Below the pieces are notes generated by a model. That model had not been told where the DNA came from. It saw only the letters and a list, made by a program, of their open reading frames with translations, and did no database searches. A stretch of DNA of 13,260 nt from Amoeboradix gromovi (taxonomy: Eukaryota; Sanchytriomycota; Sanchytriomycetes; Sanchytriales; Sanchytriaceae). A program made the position numbers and the translations under genes. The DNA is taken from NCBI GenBank assembly GCA_018985225.1, contig JADGIF010000238.1, forward strand, positions 1 through 13,260, read 5' to 3'. The stretch's first letter is position 1. Each line of letters opens with the position of its first letter. This document shows, piece by piece, positions 1 to 9,301 of this stretch.

Positions 1-120
1 TACTCGTCAACTAGCTGAATGTCCACTCGCCTCTTAAATCCATAAAGTTATAAAGCTGAAATAATGTTCCTAGTTGTTACAGAAAGTTAGTCCAGTTTTT
101 ATATTTGATGTCCCAAATGT
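1..120 (-). repeat. Repeat A, copy 1 (A1): end of a dispersed element
   Basis: The reverse complement of this stretch matches 11445-11549. Read inward from position 116, the first 43 bases are identical to copy A2. One mismatch follows, then a 12-base identical block. A1 then carries about 20 extra bases near 38-60 that A2 lacks, and identity resumes through the AAGAGGCGAGTGGACATT block. A2 has an extra 8 bases before the shared ACGAGTA. The outermost 29 bases also match A3 (11885-11913) at 27 positions. Homology stops sharply just after the TGTCCCA at 110-116. By the transposon model this is the left end of an element that continues leftward out of the window; strand is given in that inward direction. 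It ends 202 bp before the start codon at 319. Confidence 0.85.
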
Positions 121-318
121 TATTTTTTGGGTTTTAAACGTTCAAAGTTCACAAAAATATTGTGAATTTATGCAGGAGATAGCCTTATGGGTTGTAGCGA
201 ATAGTTTCTAGTTTTGCTTTGTATTATTTTGTAATTCCTATCGAAGTTGCACTTGTATTTTTTGTGGCACTCCAAGGTCTAATGGGACCTCATAACTTGA
301 AGCAAGGATAAAGCAACA
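121..318. promoter_or_regulatory. 5' flank of the giant membrane-protein gene
   Basis: Non-coding spacer between the end of repeat A1 and the ATG at 319. It is AT-rich, with T-rich runs near 121-127 and 257-262 and no convincing consensus TATA box. At 148-166 there is a perfect dyad, TTCACAA and TTGTGAA separated by five bases, which could be a factor-binding site or chance in AT-rich DNA. The start codon context is AACAATGAA, with A at -3, acceptable for a fungal start. No short gene or RNA gene is seen. Confidence 0.4.
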
Positions 319-3300
319 ATGAATTTGCCAAAACATTGGTTATTCGAAGTCATAGTGGCAGTAACAATAATTATAGGAATACTCTCCTATGTGATTTTTG
401 TACCAATGTATATCCAATACAAACTGAATATTTTAGACTTAAATGAAACAGTAATACTGGGTATGCAGATACATGACAACGTTGTAGTATTTGATGTTAA
501 AGTACCGTCGCAATTCTTTCTTCCACTTACTATAAATATGCCAAATATTAAAGCAGTCGCACTTTATGAAGACAGCGAATGGATGACAGTGGAAATGAAC
601 GACATTAACTTTAACATTAAGAACTGTAGAATTATAGGCAATGCTACCATTCTTGATACCAATAATAATAATGCAATGGAGCTGCTAATGCAAAATGGAT
701 GGAAAACATCTTTGAGAATTGAAGCAATTGTTAAAATTCACTATTTTATACCATGGTACACCCTGAGTGTATATAAAATAATAGACATTCCAGATATTGA
801 ACCTGATGTATTATCTATCTACAATTCTATGCCTAATTACATCTTTACTCCGGAATCTCATTTAGAAATGCAGCACATGTCTAATCTATCAACAATTATA
901 GGTGACTTGTACCACCCTATTCCTGAATTTGATTTCAAGAATTACAAAATTATACATCAAAATACGACTCATTTACAGTTAGATATAGAGTTGGCATTTA
1001 TTAATCCATTTCTGTTTCAATTGAATCTGGCGCTAGTATCATTCGATTTTGTAGTTCTGGATCAGCTGCTATTTCATATGGATATACCCGATATTAAGCT
1101 TACCGGTAACTCCATACTGCTACATTTAAATTTTCATTTTATCGACATGATAAAAGTACATGACATTATATCTACTGTGATATCCAATATGCTCAGCAAT
1201 GTGTATAATAGTATGAAAATATCGAACTTGTACATATCTGCAAAGGTTGCTAATCATAACGTCGATTTGACTGTCCCAATAGGTAAATGGCTGAAAGCAA
1301 TGAACTTGAATGACATATTCCATATTAACATATTCAACTATCTCCAATTCAATGTTCATGACTCCAACAATCAGTTTAATATGGATTTCAACTTTCACAT
1401 TCCATTTATTTTCAAACTACTTTCTACGCCTTTTCCATATCTAGTTGAATTTGAAATATCCACAATTTTGAAGCATCAGGGATTCATCACTACTCGAATG
1501 TCTAACATCTCTTTCATTATGAACAGTAGGCTATTGCACGTCACTGGTAACGCAATTATTGTATTTCATGAGCACTCAGCTGCGCAATCTAATGCTGCTT
1601 TGTTTACAAAAGTATTCCACAGTCCTACTACGTTTTATATTTCAAGAATCCAACTGACTCCCACATTGCCATCGTCAGATTTGATCAAAAGATCTCGTCA
1701 CCTCTCTTGGCATTCCTTGTTTCATTCATCCACAATCCCAGTGACTTTATTGTTCGACTTGAATGACATACTTTCCATTTTATTGCTTGATTTTGATATC
1801 AATTCAGTCAATTTCATAGTCGAAGTCATCGATGATCAATTTCAAATCAAATTTAAATCCCATTTTGTATTCCCAATCAATGTTTCATTAACCAACTTCA
1901 GCACTTGTTTTGTTATTTCAACAACCACCAAAGGATACACTAATTTCATAGATGTATGTTTGAATGATCTAAATATTGCTGATTCTATTCTAACTAGTGG
2001 TACAATATCTGCATCAAGTTATGATTTTAACTACATTTCCGCTTTGGTAACTTCTGTCGTAAACTGCAATGATTGTTATTTTAACCTACATGATATATCA
2101 TTTGGCCATTCTGATAACCTTATACACACATTCAATAAGTCGAACATTAAGTTCCCTTACGCCTTGATAAAACGCCATTTAGACTCTATATTTAACAAAG
2201 TTATTAGCATGGCTTATGAAGTAGGTATTATATTTATTGATGCTTCTATCAAAGACACCGACCATGGTCCTGGTGATGATGTGAATACACTTTTAAGTGG
2301 CTTTGTTCAATTTCTAGTAAGTCATCCATTCAATGTCATTATCAAACCTTTTCAGTTCGGCCTTGTGGTTAAATTGGATTCTGATACCATTCTAAGTGTT
2401 AAGTTTAACGCATATTTAAACAAGGATAAATTTACATTCAAATCTGAATACGTGATCACATTGAACCATCCTACTGAGCCCAGTTCGCATAAGAATGGTA
2501 TTTCAATCAATTCTTTCAACATAAACAACGTTAGCCATGATATTAATCTAAATTTACCGCCCTTATCTACCATTTACCCGCTGATACTGCCAATAATTAC
2601 TAGAATTATTGATATACCTACAATTTCACCCATAATCAATACTGTGAGCATATCAAATACAACAAGAGGTATTAATATGAAGTTAACAATTACTTCCAAC
2701 TATTATCCATTCAACATCAACTTGCATGATATCCAGTTCACTTCAGAACTGAATAACAACCAGTTCATGCATTGTCATCTGCATTCTATTACTTTGAAAC
2801 ACGATGTATTCCAGTTAGACTTGGATATGAATGTCATTAACAACAATGATTTCAATGCTGTTATTGATGATTTGGCTTACGAAAAACAGTCCACAAACAC
2901 TGTATCAGTCAGCAATCTTGTATTCCATCAGCTGAAGCAGTTTCGATTCATTTCTGTAGATGTTACTAACCATTATCTAGCAATATCTGGTATTTACCAT
3001 ATTAATATTCAAAACAGTGCTCTGAATTGGATCAATACCTTGAAACTGAAACTGAACAATCTCTCTGTCAGCAATGCCAATGAGCTGATCATCGGCCAAA
3101 TGTCCATGAGTATGGACATCTTCAGTATTTTATCTTCTTCTACAGTTATTCCCTCTATTTATGTCAAACTACAAGGTATAACTATAAAAATTGATGGAAT
3201 TTTAATCAAATGCGACATACTTTACAGTAACAACATTATTATTGTAGATTATATGAGTAAAGGCACCGCAGATAACAACAATATCAACATCAACAAGTAT

Positions 3301-6300
3301 ATGAACTTGTCTAATGGGAATGAATCTAATGCACTCGAAGATGTGGTTATCAGTGCCGGTTATTTCAATATAGATCGACTATTCAACATAAACATCAACA
3401 CGCTATCATCATTTATTGTCAACACTGCAACCCCATTCATTGACCAATTTAGTGTTTACGTAATACAATTGTTGCACGGAAAAACAACGATCCAACTGCC
3501 ATTTGGATCTCTTATTCTGAGCAATGTGCAAATTAATCAAAATGACGGTTTTATTAACAACAAAGTGAATATTGATTATTCTGGGAATATTCTTGTTGAC
3601 ATTGACATAAAATACAGCGGCTGCATTCAACATTTGTGCTATAACGGACACTTTATATTGGATTCTAGCAGTTCTAATCTTGAGACTGATTTAGTTCAGG
3701 GTTTAAAGGGTAGATCAGATGCAATACCAGCCAATGGTGGAAAAACTACTACAATGCTACAAGTACACTCTAAAAACAGAAACCAAGTATTCAACATGGA
3801 ATCTTTAGTTATTGATGGCTACATTTCTGATTTACACTTTTTACTTGACTTGTCAGTGTTTAATCTCTTATACAACACCTTATTTAACACTCTGATTGGT
3901 ATATCAGAGGAATTGTTGCAATTAGACACTGCTCCATCAATCTCGTTTAATGCTAAAAACAAGATGGCTATATCTACTAGTCTGCTAAATGCTACCTGCT
4001 CAAGCATATCTATCAACATTTCTGACTCTACTATAACCATCAACCCTTCAATGCGCATCGTATCGGCGTACAACTTTATCGCACTGTTTAATTTAGTCAA
4101 TGTCAATCTGCCCAATTTTGCTAATTTAAATGTCCACGGCATCAGAGCAACAGGCAATGATGTTGCTATCGGATACATTGAGATATCCGATTCTGACAAA
4201 TCTCTTTCCACAATCTCTGCCCCTCCAATTACTGTAAATGCCAACACTTTAATCAACTCGCTGTATCACAATCTGCATGATCAGGTATATGACTTCATTC
4301 GTGGTTTATTTGATTCTTTTACTATTAATGCTAACAACTTCAAAGTGATATTCAATGGAGTTCATTCTTCTGTTAATTTCAGCATGAATGGACTATCACT
4401 TAACATCCAAATACAGTCATTTAACGTATTGGATGACCTAATAGTGGATCTAATAGTGGATTCTAGTTTTGATGTTGAGATTAATGGCGTTCTTGGGTTT
4501 ATTGTTACCTATAACAATGAAAATATCGAAGTATCTGTTAGCGCTACAACAACCAAGGCAATTTCATTGCGTGTACGAATAAAATCACACTACATTCCAA
4601 TCATAACAAGTCTCATATCCGATCTGATAAATGGCAACTTGTCTGTTGCTAACTTATCTGCTATTAAAATCAATGATATTGACATTCCCATCAACATTGA
4701 TGTTCCTAATAGCATAATATATAGCATATATAATCAGCTAATCGACATAATAAACAGTGTGATAGTAGATGTTTATGTAGGGTATGAGGATGTTAGAATA
4801 GACATGCGCACACCTACAGGCTCAAACAGTACCATGTGTACTATAACCAGTGTCAGCATAATGGATAATGTGATTAAGTTTACAGCAAGTACAGAAATGC
4901 AAATAAAAATTGACATCGATTCAGACATAGTGCTACGCCTAGTGGATACAGACACTGATATAGATATACCAGTGCATCTTCATTTATACTCTACTAGTAA
5001 ACCATCTGTTGTAGTTGTAGAATGCACTGTACAAAGTACAAATGTAGATGGCCGCATATTGACATTGATAAACAACTTGGTAGCCAAGGTGCTACTTAAA
5101 GATGAAGTGGCAAACACAGCTGATGTGACACTAAAGTCGTTTAAGTACAAGAACTTGGAGATAGTCGATATAAACATAATGGATTATATGAACAGGATAG
5201 CGATAAATAGCAGGGTAATAGATGTGGAAATGATAAATGACTTGTATAACAGCATCCACACTCTTTTAGCAGACATTCAGGGTGCAGAGATAAACAGGAA
5301 CATTGAAAATAGAGTAATTAGCATTTACAACAGAATATACAGCTACATGCAGAGTGCTACAAGCATATTCAATATAAATACGGTTACTCGTATCAATAAT
5401 AAAGACGGACTGAATTTGAAGATAGATTTGGCTAGTGATTACACCTTTATAAGAATGCAACAGAAAATCCAGGTTGTAATGAGTGGCTACATTTGCGATA
5501 TAGAAATAGCTGATATAGCTGATAAACGCACCCATACCTCTAGTAAGACCAACATAGCTCTAAAATGTAATTCAATAATAAGTAGCATTAGCACTATAAG
5601 TACAAGTATGCTAAATGTGGACCTAGGCAATAAACTAGACATTCTCATGGATTATATAACTAGCGTATGCTACCGAATAATGGATTATGTTAAGAATAGA
5701 ATTTATGAGTTGATAGAATATTTGCGAGTGATAATGGTGCATTACACGAGCATGAATGAGAGTACAATGTACTTGAAAGCACCAATAAACATAGAAATAG
5801 ATTACGCAACTGTTGTACAAATAGACTCTGGAATACAGTTAAAATTGGACCTGCAAGCAGCACAAGGAGATATAATAGCTGCAAGGTATGCCGTAGTGGG
5901 ATTACAAGATGCGGTGAACAAAATAAACGTAGTGGATGGAAACGTCAGACTAGATGATATAAAAGGTGTTGGTGTTGGTGGATTCATGTTTGGCAGCGGT
6001 GTTTTGGAAAGGATCAACAGCATTTTAAACCTCCTACTCGACGATTTGAATAGCCATACACTTGACAGGGACATAATTGAAGATTATATCAAATACTATC
6101 TTGTAAGTATAGATTGCGGATTCTCACACGACCATGCGTCAGTGGCGATGGAAATAAACAACAAGTACAATGTGATTATGACCCTGGAAATGGTGATGGA
6201 AACAGAGGGCATGACAATCAGCACAATGACTGCTATAAATGCTACAAGAATATATAACAAGGTAACTGTGCAGGACGGTGGAGGGTTGATAAATCACTTC

Positions 6301-7239
6301 AATCGCTTCTTGTATGATAAAGACGATCAGATGGAAATGCTGGACATCAATATAATAGTGCTGGATAACAACATAAATATCCGGTGGGATATAAACTACT
6401 ACGTCCAAAAGCTTAAGCAGAACAACAAAGAGGACAGAACGTTTGGATTAACTGATGTGGCAGTAGTACCCGCAGTTTACGGGTTTAAAGCAAGTGTAGA
6501 GGGATACATTAACATGATAACTATGCCAATAAACATTAAAATGGACAAAATGACTGTAGACATCTATTATGATAATGTCCATGTGATAGACTTGGTATGC
6601 ACCGAGCTTGTGGGTAATAACACCGGATTCAGCGTGGAAATGGAGATAAGAGTGCGACTGGACGAGTTCTTTACAAGGTGGGACATGGCACTGGGCAGGT
6701 TGTTAAAATGGGAAGATATAGCACAGGGTGCAGATTTTAGAGCAGCAATGATATACACAGAAAGCAAACAACTGGACTGGTTCAGTAGCGGAGTCTTCAA
6801 ATTTCAAGACATTGTTATGTATGACCCAATGACAGTGGTCATGAGACCCACAGGAATACAGCAGGTAAAGTTAAGTGTTATGTTTAACAATCCAGGACCA
6901 TTAAGAATCACATTAGGGAATGTTCAGCTACAGCTAGTGAATGGTAATGATACCATGGTTGACATTTACAGTACGGAGCAAGTCCTTCTTACAAATGTAG
7001 ACTACAAGAATGGAGAGAACAAAATGGTTATGAAAATAAACACGGGAAATGTATTGGATGTTACTCGAGGATTAGCAAGTGGTGTTATGGGTAAGTGGAG
7101 ATTTAAAGGAAATGTGACAGACGAGGGTGGAAACGGCGTACAATGGATGAATGATGTGCTAGAACATTCACCAAAAGTTATGATGCACCATTTAATGGGA
7201 ATATTACAGAAAGCCATGAAGATGGTTAAGATACGTTGA
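319..7239 (+). CDS. Giant type II membrane protein with tandem LEA-2/DUF3712-like segments (distantly Tag1-like)
   Basis: 2,306 codons from ATG to TGA with no intron. Residues 11-32 form one strong hydrophobic segment after a short basic N-terminus (K5, H6), predicting a signal-anchored protein with almost the whole chain on the lumenal or outer side. The rest is a long series of alternating hydrophobic beta-strand-like stretches with many N-x-S/T sequons and no enzyme motif. Several segments have the look of LEA-2/DUF3712 folds, namely an N-P-f pair followed by conserved strands: around 215-300 (INPFLFQLNLALVSFDF), around 790-860 (SNYYPFNINLHDIQF) and the C-terminus around 2185-2250 (NNPGPLRITLGNVQLQL). 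Known relatives are fungal vacuolar-membrane proteins such as yeast Tag1, which is only about a quarter as long. The domain call rests on pattern recognition. The function could be vacuolar, endosomal or surface, and I cannot assign it. Codon choice shifts near 4700. An AATAAA follows the stop by 37 bases. Confidence 0.88.
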   Translation: MNLPKHWLFEVIVAVTIIIGILSYVIFVPMYIQYKLNILDLNETVILGMQIHDNVVVFDVKVPSQFFLPLTINMPNIKAVALYEDSEWMTVEMNDINFNIKNCRIIGNATILDTNNNNAMELLMQNGWKTSLRIEAIVKIHYFIPWYTLSVYKIIDIPDIEPDVLSIYNSMPNYIFTPESHLEMQHMSNLSTIIGDLYHPIPEFDFKNYKIIHQNTTHLQLDIELAFINPFLFQLNLALVSFDFVVLDQLLFHMDIPDIKLTGNSILLHLNFHFIDMIKVHDIISTVISNMLSNVYNSMKISNLYISAKVANHNVDLTVPIGKWLKAMNLNDIFHINIFNYLQFNVHDSNNQFNMDFNFHIPFIFKLLSTPFPYLVEFEISTILKHQGFITTRMSNISFIMNSRLLHVTGNAIIVFHEHSAAQSNAALFTKVFHSPTTFYISRIQLTPTLPSSDLIKRSRHLSWHSLFHSSTIPVTLLFDLNDILSILLLDFDINSVNFIVEVIDDQFQIKFKSHFVFPINVSLTNFSTCFVISTTTKGYTNFIDVCLNDLNIADSILTSGTISASSYDFNYISALVTSVVNCNDCYFNLHDISFGHSDNLIHTFNKSNIKFPYALIKRHLDSIFNKVISMAYEVGIIFIDASIKDTDHGPGDDVNTLLSGFVQFLVSHPFNVIIKPFQFGLVVKLDSDTILSVKFNAYLNKDKFTFKSEYVITLNHPTEPSSHKNGISINSFNINNVSHDINLNLPPLSTIYPLILPIITRIIDIPTISPIINTVSISNTTRGINMKLTITSNYYPFNINLHDIQFTSELNNNQFMHCHLHSITLKHDVFQLDLDMNVINNNDFNAVIDDLAYEKQSTNTVSVSNLVFHQLKQFRFISVDVTNHYLAISGIYHINIQNSALNWINTLKLKLNNLSVSNANELIIGQMSMSMDIFSILSSSTVIPSIYVKLQGITIKIDGILIKCDILYSNNIIIVDYMSKGTADNNNININKYMNLSNGNESNALEDVVISAGYFNIDRLFNININTLSSFIVNTATPFIDQFSVYVIQLLHGKTTIQLPFGSLILSNVQINQNDGFINNKVNIDYSGNILVDIDIKYSGCIQHLCYNGHFILDSSSSNLETDLVQGLKGRSDAIPANGGKTTTMLQVHSKNRNQVFNMESLVIDGYISDLHFLLDLSVFNLLYNTLFNTLIGISEELLQLDTAPSISFNAKNKMAISTSLLNATCSSISINISDSTITINPSMRIVSAYNFIALFNLVNVNLPNFANLNVHGIRATGNDVAIGYIEISDSDKSLSTISAPPITVNANTLINSLYHNLHDQVYDFIRGLFDSFTINANNFKVIFNGVHSSVNFSMNGLSLNIQIQSFNVLDDLIVDLIVDSSFDVEINGVLGFIVTYNNENIEVSVSATTTKAISLRVRIKSHYIPIITSLISDLINGNLSVANLSAIKINDIDIPINIDVPNSIIYSIYNQLIDIINSVIVDVYVGYEDVRIDMRTPTGSNSTMCTITSVSIMDNVIKFTASTEMQIKIDIDSDIVLRLVDTDTDIDIPVHLHLYSTSKPSVVVVECTVQSTNVDGRILTLINNLVAKVLLKDEVANTADVTLKSFKYKNLEIVDINIMDYMNRIAINSRVIDVEMINDLYNSIHTLLADIQGAEINRNIENRVISIYNRIYSYMQSATSIFNINTVTRINNKDGLNLKIDLASDYTFIRMQQKIQVVMSGYICDIEIADIADKRTHTSSKTNIALKCNSIISSISTISTSMLNVDLGNKLDILMDYITSVCYRIMDYVKNRIYELIEYLRVIMVHYTSMNESTMYLKAPINIEIDYATVVQIDSGIQLKLDLQAAQGDIIAARYAVVGLQDAVNKINVVDGNVRLDDIKGVGVGGFMFGSGVLERINSILNLLLDDLNSHTLDRDIIEDYIKYYLVSIDCGFSHDHASVAMEINNKYNVIMTLEMVMETEGMTISTMTAINATRIYNKVTVQDGGGLINHFNRFLYDKDDQMEMLDINIIVLDNNINIRWDINYYVQKLKQNNKEDRTFGLTDVAVVPAVYGFKASVEGYINMITMPINIKMDKMTVDIYYDNVHVIDLVCTELVGNNTGFSVEMEIRVRLDEFFTRWDMALGRLLKWEDIAQGADFRAAMIYTESKQLDWFSSGVFKFQDIVMYDPMTVVMRPTGIQQVKLSVMFNNPGPLRITLGNVQLQLVNGNDTMVDIYSTEQVLLTNVDYKNGENKMVMKINTGNVLDVTRGLASGVMGKWRFKGNVTDEGGNGVQWMNDVLEHSPKVMMHHLMGILQKAMKMVKIR
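4438..4461 (+). repeat. Perfect 12-bp tandem duplication inside the giant gene
   Basis: CTAATAGTGGAT occurs twice back to back, giving the duplicated peptide L-I-V-D at about residues 1374-1381. It is in frame and keeps the strand-like hydrophobic pattern, so it is probably a small replication slippage event tolerated by the protein. Confidence 0.85.
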
Positions 7240-7275
7240 ATCTACTCATTATGCATGATTTAGCTACCAAACTTT

Positions 7276-7281
7276 AATAAA
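7276..7281 (+). terminator. Poly(A) signal AATAAA of the giant gene
   Basis: A canonical AATAAA 37 bases after the TGA stop at 7237-7239, inside the 217-bp spacer before the next gene on the same strand. This supports the stop position and a separate transcript for the downstream gene. Confidence 0.6.
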
Positions 7282-7456
7282 TGCTTGCCTTTCCTAATTG
7301 AGATCTGACAATATCTGCTTCTGCTGTAAAATATTAGATACCAAGAGAAAAAATGATATACTAATTTATATGTTCTCTGGATTTTAAGTTGGTTCTTGAA
7401 TTTGCAAACATCTACCACGAAAAACAACGTTAGAAGCCACAAATTTGAAGACTAAA

Positions 7457-9229
7457 ATGTTTGTAAATAAAACCCTCATACTATTCGTGATTTTGCTTAT
7501 TTTAGTTGATGTCAAGCATATCTACTATAAAGTCAGGTTCGAGTTTGAACCGTTAACTTGCATTCCGCTAAAAGCGAATCCAATCGTAGTAAATAGCATA
7601 GAGAAGAGAATTGAAAGCAAAAAGCATATAACTAGACCATTTAAGCACGAGTACTGTAAGTATCCATTCAAAGATTTTATTAGCGAGTTTGACAGAATTA
7701 AATACTTGGAATGTATCGTAAAGACTGAAATTTATAATAAGCACGAAGAATCAAACAGCTTTAAGAGCGCTACTAGGTTTTATAAGAAACAATATGGCAT
7801 ACCTCCCCCAGTAGGTTTTGATGAATGGTATTCTTACGCAAGAAGCAAAGGTTGCAGAATCGATCATTATGATGATTTGATGTTACAACTAAATCCACTA
7901 AGAAGCAAAGCAAATAGAGATAATTCAATAAAAGAGCTAATTGAGGAGCTGATATACGCACTACCAAACAATGATCAGGTCAAAGTTTACGATTTTTTGA
8001 AAAATAAAATAACGGAAAATCAGTCAGAACTAAGAAGTCCATTTATAAGTGTTATTTCTGAATTTGTAGAAAACCTTCCAGCATTCAAAGCTCTGGTAAA
8101 TACCGCACCAGTTCCTTTTGTTTTGAATCCGTCATCTGTACGATACAGTACAAGTTCTTCTCTTGTTTCAAATAATCAAATGAAACCCTTTGAGTGGAAA
8201 GTAACACAAGTTCAAGATTTAAATTTTATAACATACAAACTCAAAGCTAGTGAATACTTGGAAAACATATCCATTCAGTGCAAATCTGCATATAACATTT
8301 CCAGTCTAATGCAAGGTTTTGGTCCACTGATGACTCCAAGCTCATTTATTCAAACATTGAATCCTTATCCAGTACTTTCCACTAGCAACTATCCTTGCTT
8401 ATCTTCTGACATAATTATACCAGATTTTGACCAAAAGGTTTCAAGTCCAGATATTGATGTAGTGGCTTGGGAAGACAAAATAAATAAAATGATATGGCGC
8501 GGTGACACTAGCGGATCTACATTTTACAATTTTGAAATGGACAATTTCATGCCGAATCATGTTTGCAGTGTTGATTGCACTGCATCTAAAATTAAAATTG
8601 ACGGATTCCGAAAAAAAATGGAAAGATCTTGGTTTTGGAATAACAGGCAAAGGTTTGTAAGTTATTCGAAATTTCATAGTCTTACAGATGCTGCTTTCAT
8701 AGAGTTCAACCACATGGATAGGAGCAATAACGAGGAAAATTCCTTTTTTTACTGGACTGGAGAGAAGATTGATATATTCTTGCACAAATATTTGATTAGC
8801 TTGGATGGCTTTGGAGCGGACACTCAACTTTTGAAAATGTTACAATCTAATTCATTAGTTTTTTCGGCTGACTACTCCACCAGTTGGTATTCACAGTATA
8901 CAATTCCTTTTTATCATTACATTCCAATTGATCCCGGATACAGTGCCATAAATGCAACAAATTTACCGTCTAGTATGCATCAAAAATTGAAATCCAATTT
9001 TAATACCTGGTTCAAATTCAAATATGAGCACAATGATCCTCACCTTTATAACCCACTGGGGTTTAATGACCTTATGCCGAAACTTCTGCACTACATGGAA
9101 AACGATGATTTGGCTCATCATATATCAATCGTCGCAAATGACTTTGCTAGCAAGAATTTAGGCAAAAACAATATGGATTGCTACTTGTATAGAGTTTTAT
9201 TAGAACTGGCTCGTATATCACAAGACTGA
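7457..9229 (+). CDS. Glycosyltransferase family 90 (CAP10-like), type II Golgi/ER membrane protein
   Basis: 590 codons from the ATG at 7457; the frame opens slightly earlier at a TTG, unlikely as a eukaryotic start. Residues 2-18 form a hydrophobic signal anchor, so the catalytic part should face the Golgi or ER lumen. GT90 landmarks follow in order: the fungal-type stem R-F-Y-K-K-Q-Y-G followed by PPPVGFDEWYSYA (about 107-128); SSDIIIPDFD (316-325); the WRGDTSGS sugar-nucleotide motif (W347); KYLISLDGFG followed by LLKMLQSNSLVF (444-469); HYIPI (487-491); and a C-terminal helical tail. Family members (cryptococcal Cap10, animal POGLUT1/Rumi) transfer xylose or glucose from UDP-sugar to glycans or proteins; the substrate here is unknown. 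Oddities are Gln457 where relatives usually have Arg before the F/L-K pair, and a long insert between HYIPI and the DLMPKLLHY block. The gene lies 217 bp behind the giant gene and converges with the VWD gene. Confidence 0.92.
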   Translation: MFVNKTLILFVILLILVDVKHIYYKVRFEFEPLTCIPLKANPIVVNSIEKRIESKKHITRPFKHEYCKYPFKDFISEFDRIKYLECIVKTEIYNKHEESNSFKSATRFYKKQYGIPPPVGFDEWYSYARSKGCRIDHYDDLMLQLNPLRSKANRDNSIKELIEELIYALPNNDQVKVYDFLKNKITENQSELRSPFISVISEFVENLPAFKALVNTAPVPFVLNPSSVRYSTSSSLVSNNQMKPFEWKVTQVQDLNFITYKLKASEYLENISIQCKSAYNISSLMQGFGPLMTPSSFIQTLNPYPVLSTSNYPCLSSDIIIPDFDQKVSSPDIDVVAWEDKINKMIWRGDTSGSTFYNFEMDNFMPNHVCSVDCTASKIKIDGFRKKMERSWFWNNRQRFVSYSKFHSLTDAAFIEFNHMDRSNNEENSFFYWTGEKIDIFLHKYLISLDGFGADTQLLKMLQSNSLVFSADYSTSWYSQYTIPFYHYIPIDPGYSAINATNLPSSMHQKLKSNFNTWFKFKYEHNDPHLYNPLGFNDLMPKLLHYMENDDLAHHISIVANDFASKNLGKNNMDCYLYRVLLELARISQD

Positions 9230-9295
9230 TTATGAGTTATAAGAATTTAGTAGGTGCAAGAATACAGAATCTAATATCCATAATTACCAGTGCCA

Positions 9296-9301
9296 AATAA
9301 A
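9296..9301 (+). terminator. Poly(A) signal AATAAA of the GT90 gene
   Basis: A canonical AATAAA 66 bases beyond the TGA at 9227-9229, in the 231-bp spacer between convergent genes. It lies just before the decayed repeat B1. Confidence 0.55.

Noticed and set aside
121-318. Continued homology between the two gene flanks beyond repeat A
   Set aside because: Both flanks have a TTCAC...GTGA pair and TTTTAAA runs, but no consistent alignment could be built past TGTCCCA.
3819-4256. 145-codon minus-strand frame inside the giant gene
   Set aside because: It lies opposite a continuous coding strand, has no recognisable motif, and reads as an antisense shadow; the same applies to the other antisense frames at 1126-1398, 4773-7217 and 8441-8827.
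7445-7456. GT90 gene starting at 7445
   Set aside because: That codon is TTG. The ATG at 7457 is four codons on and leads straight into the signal anchor.
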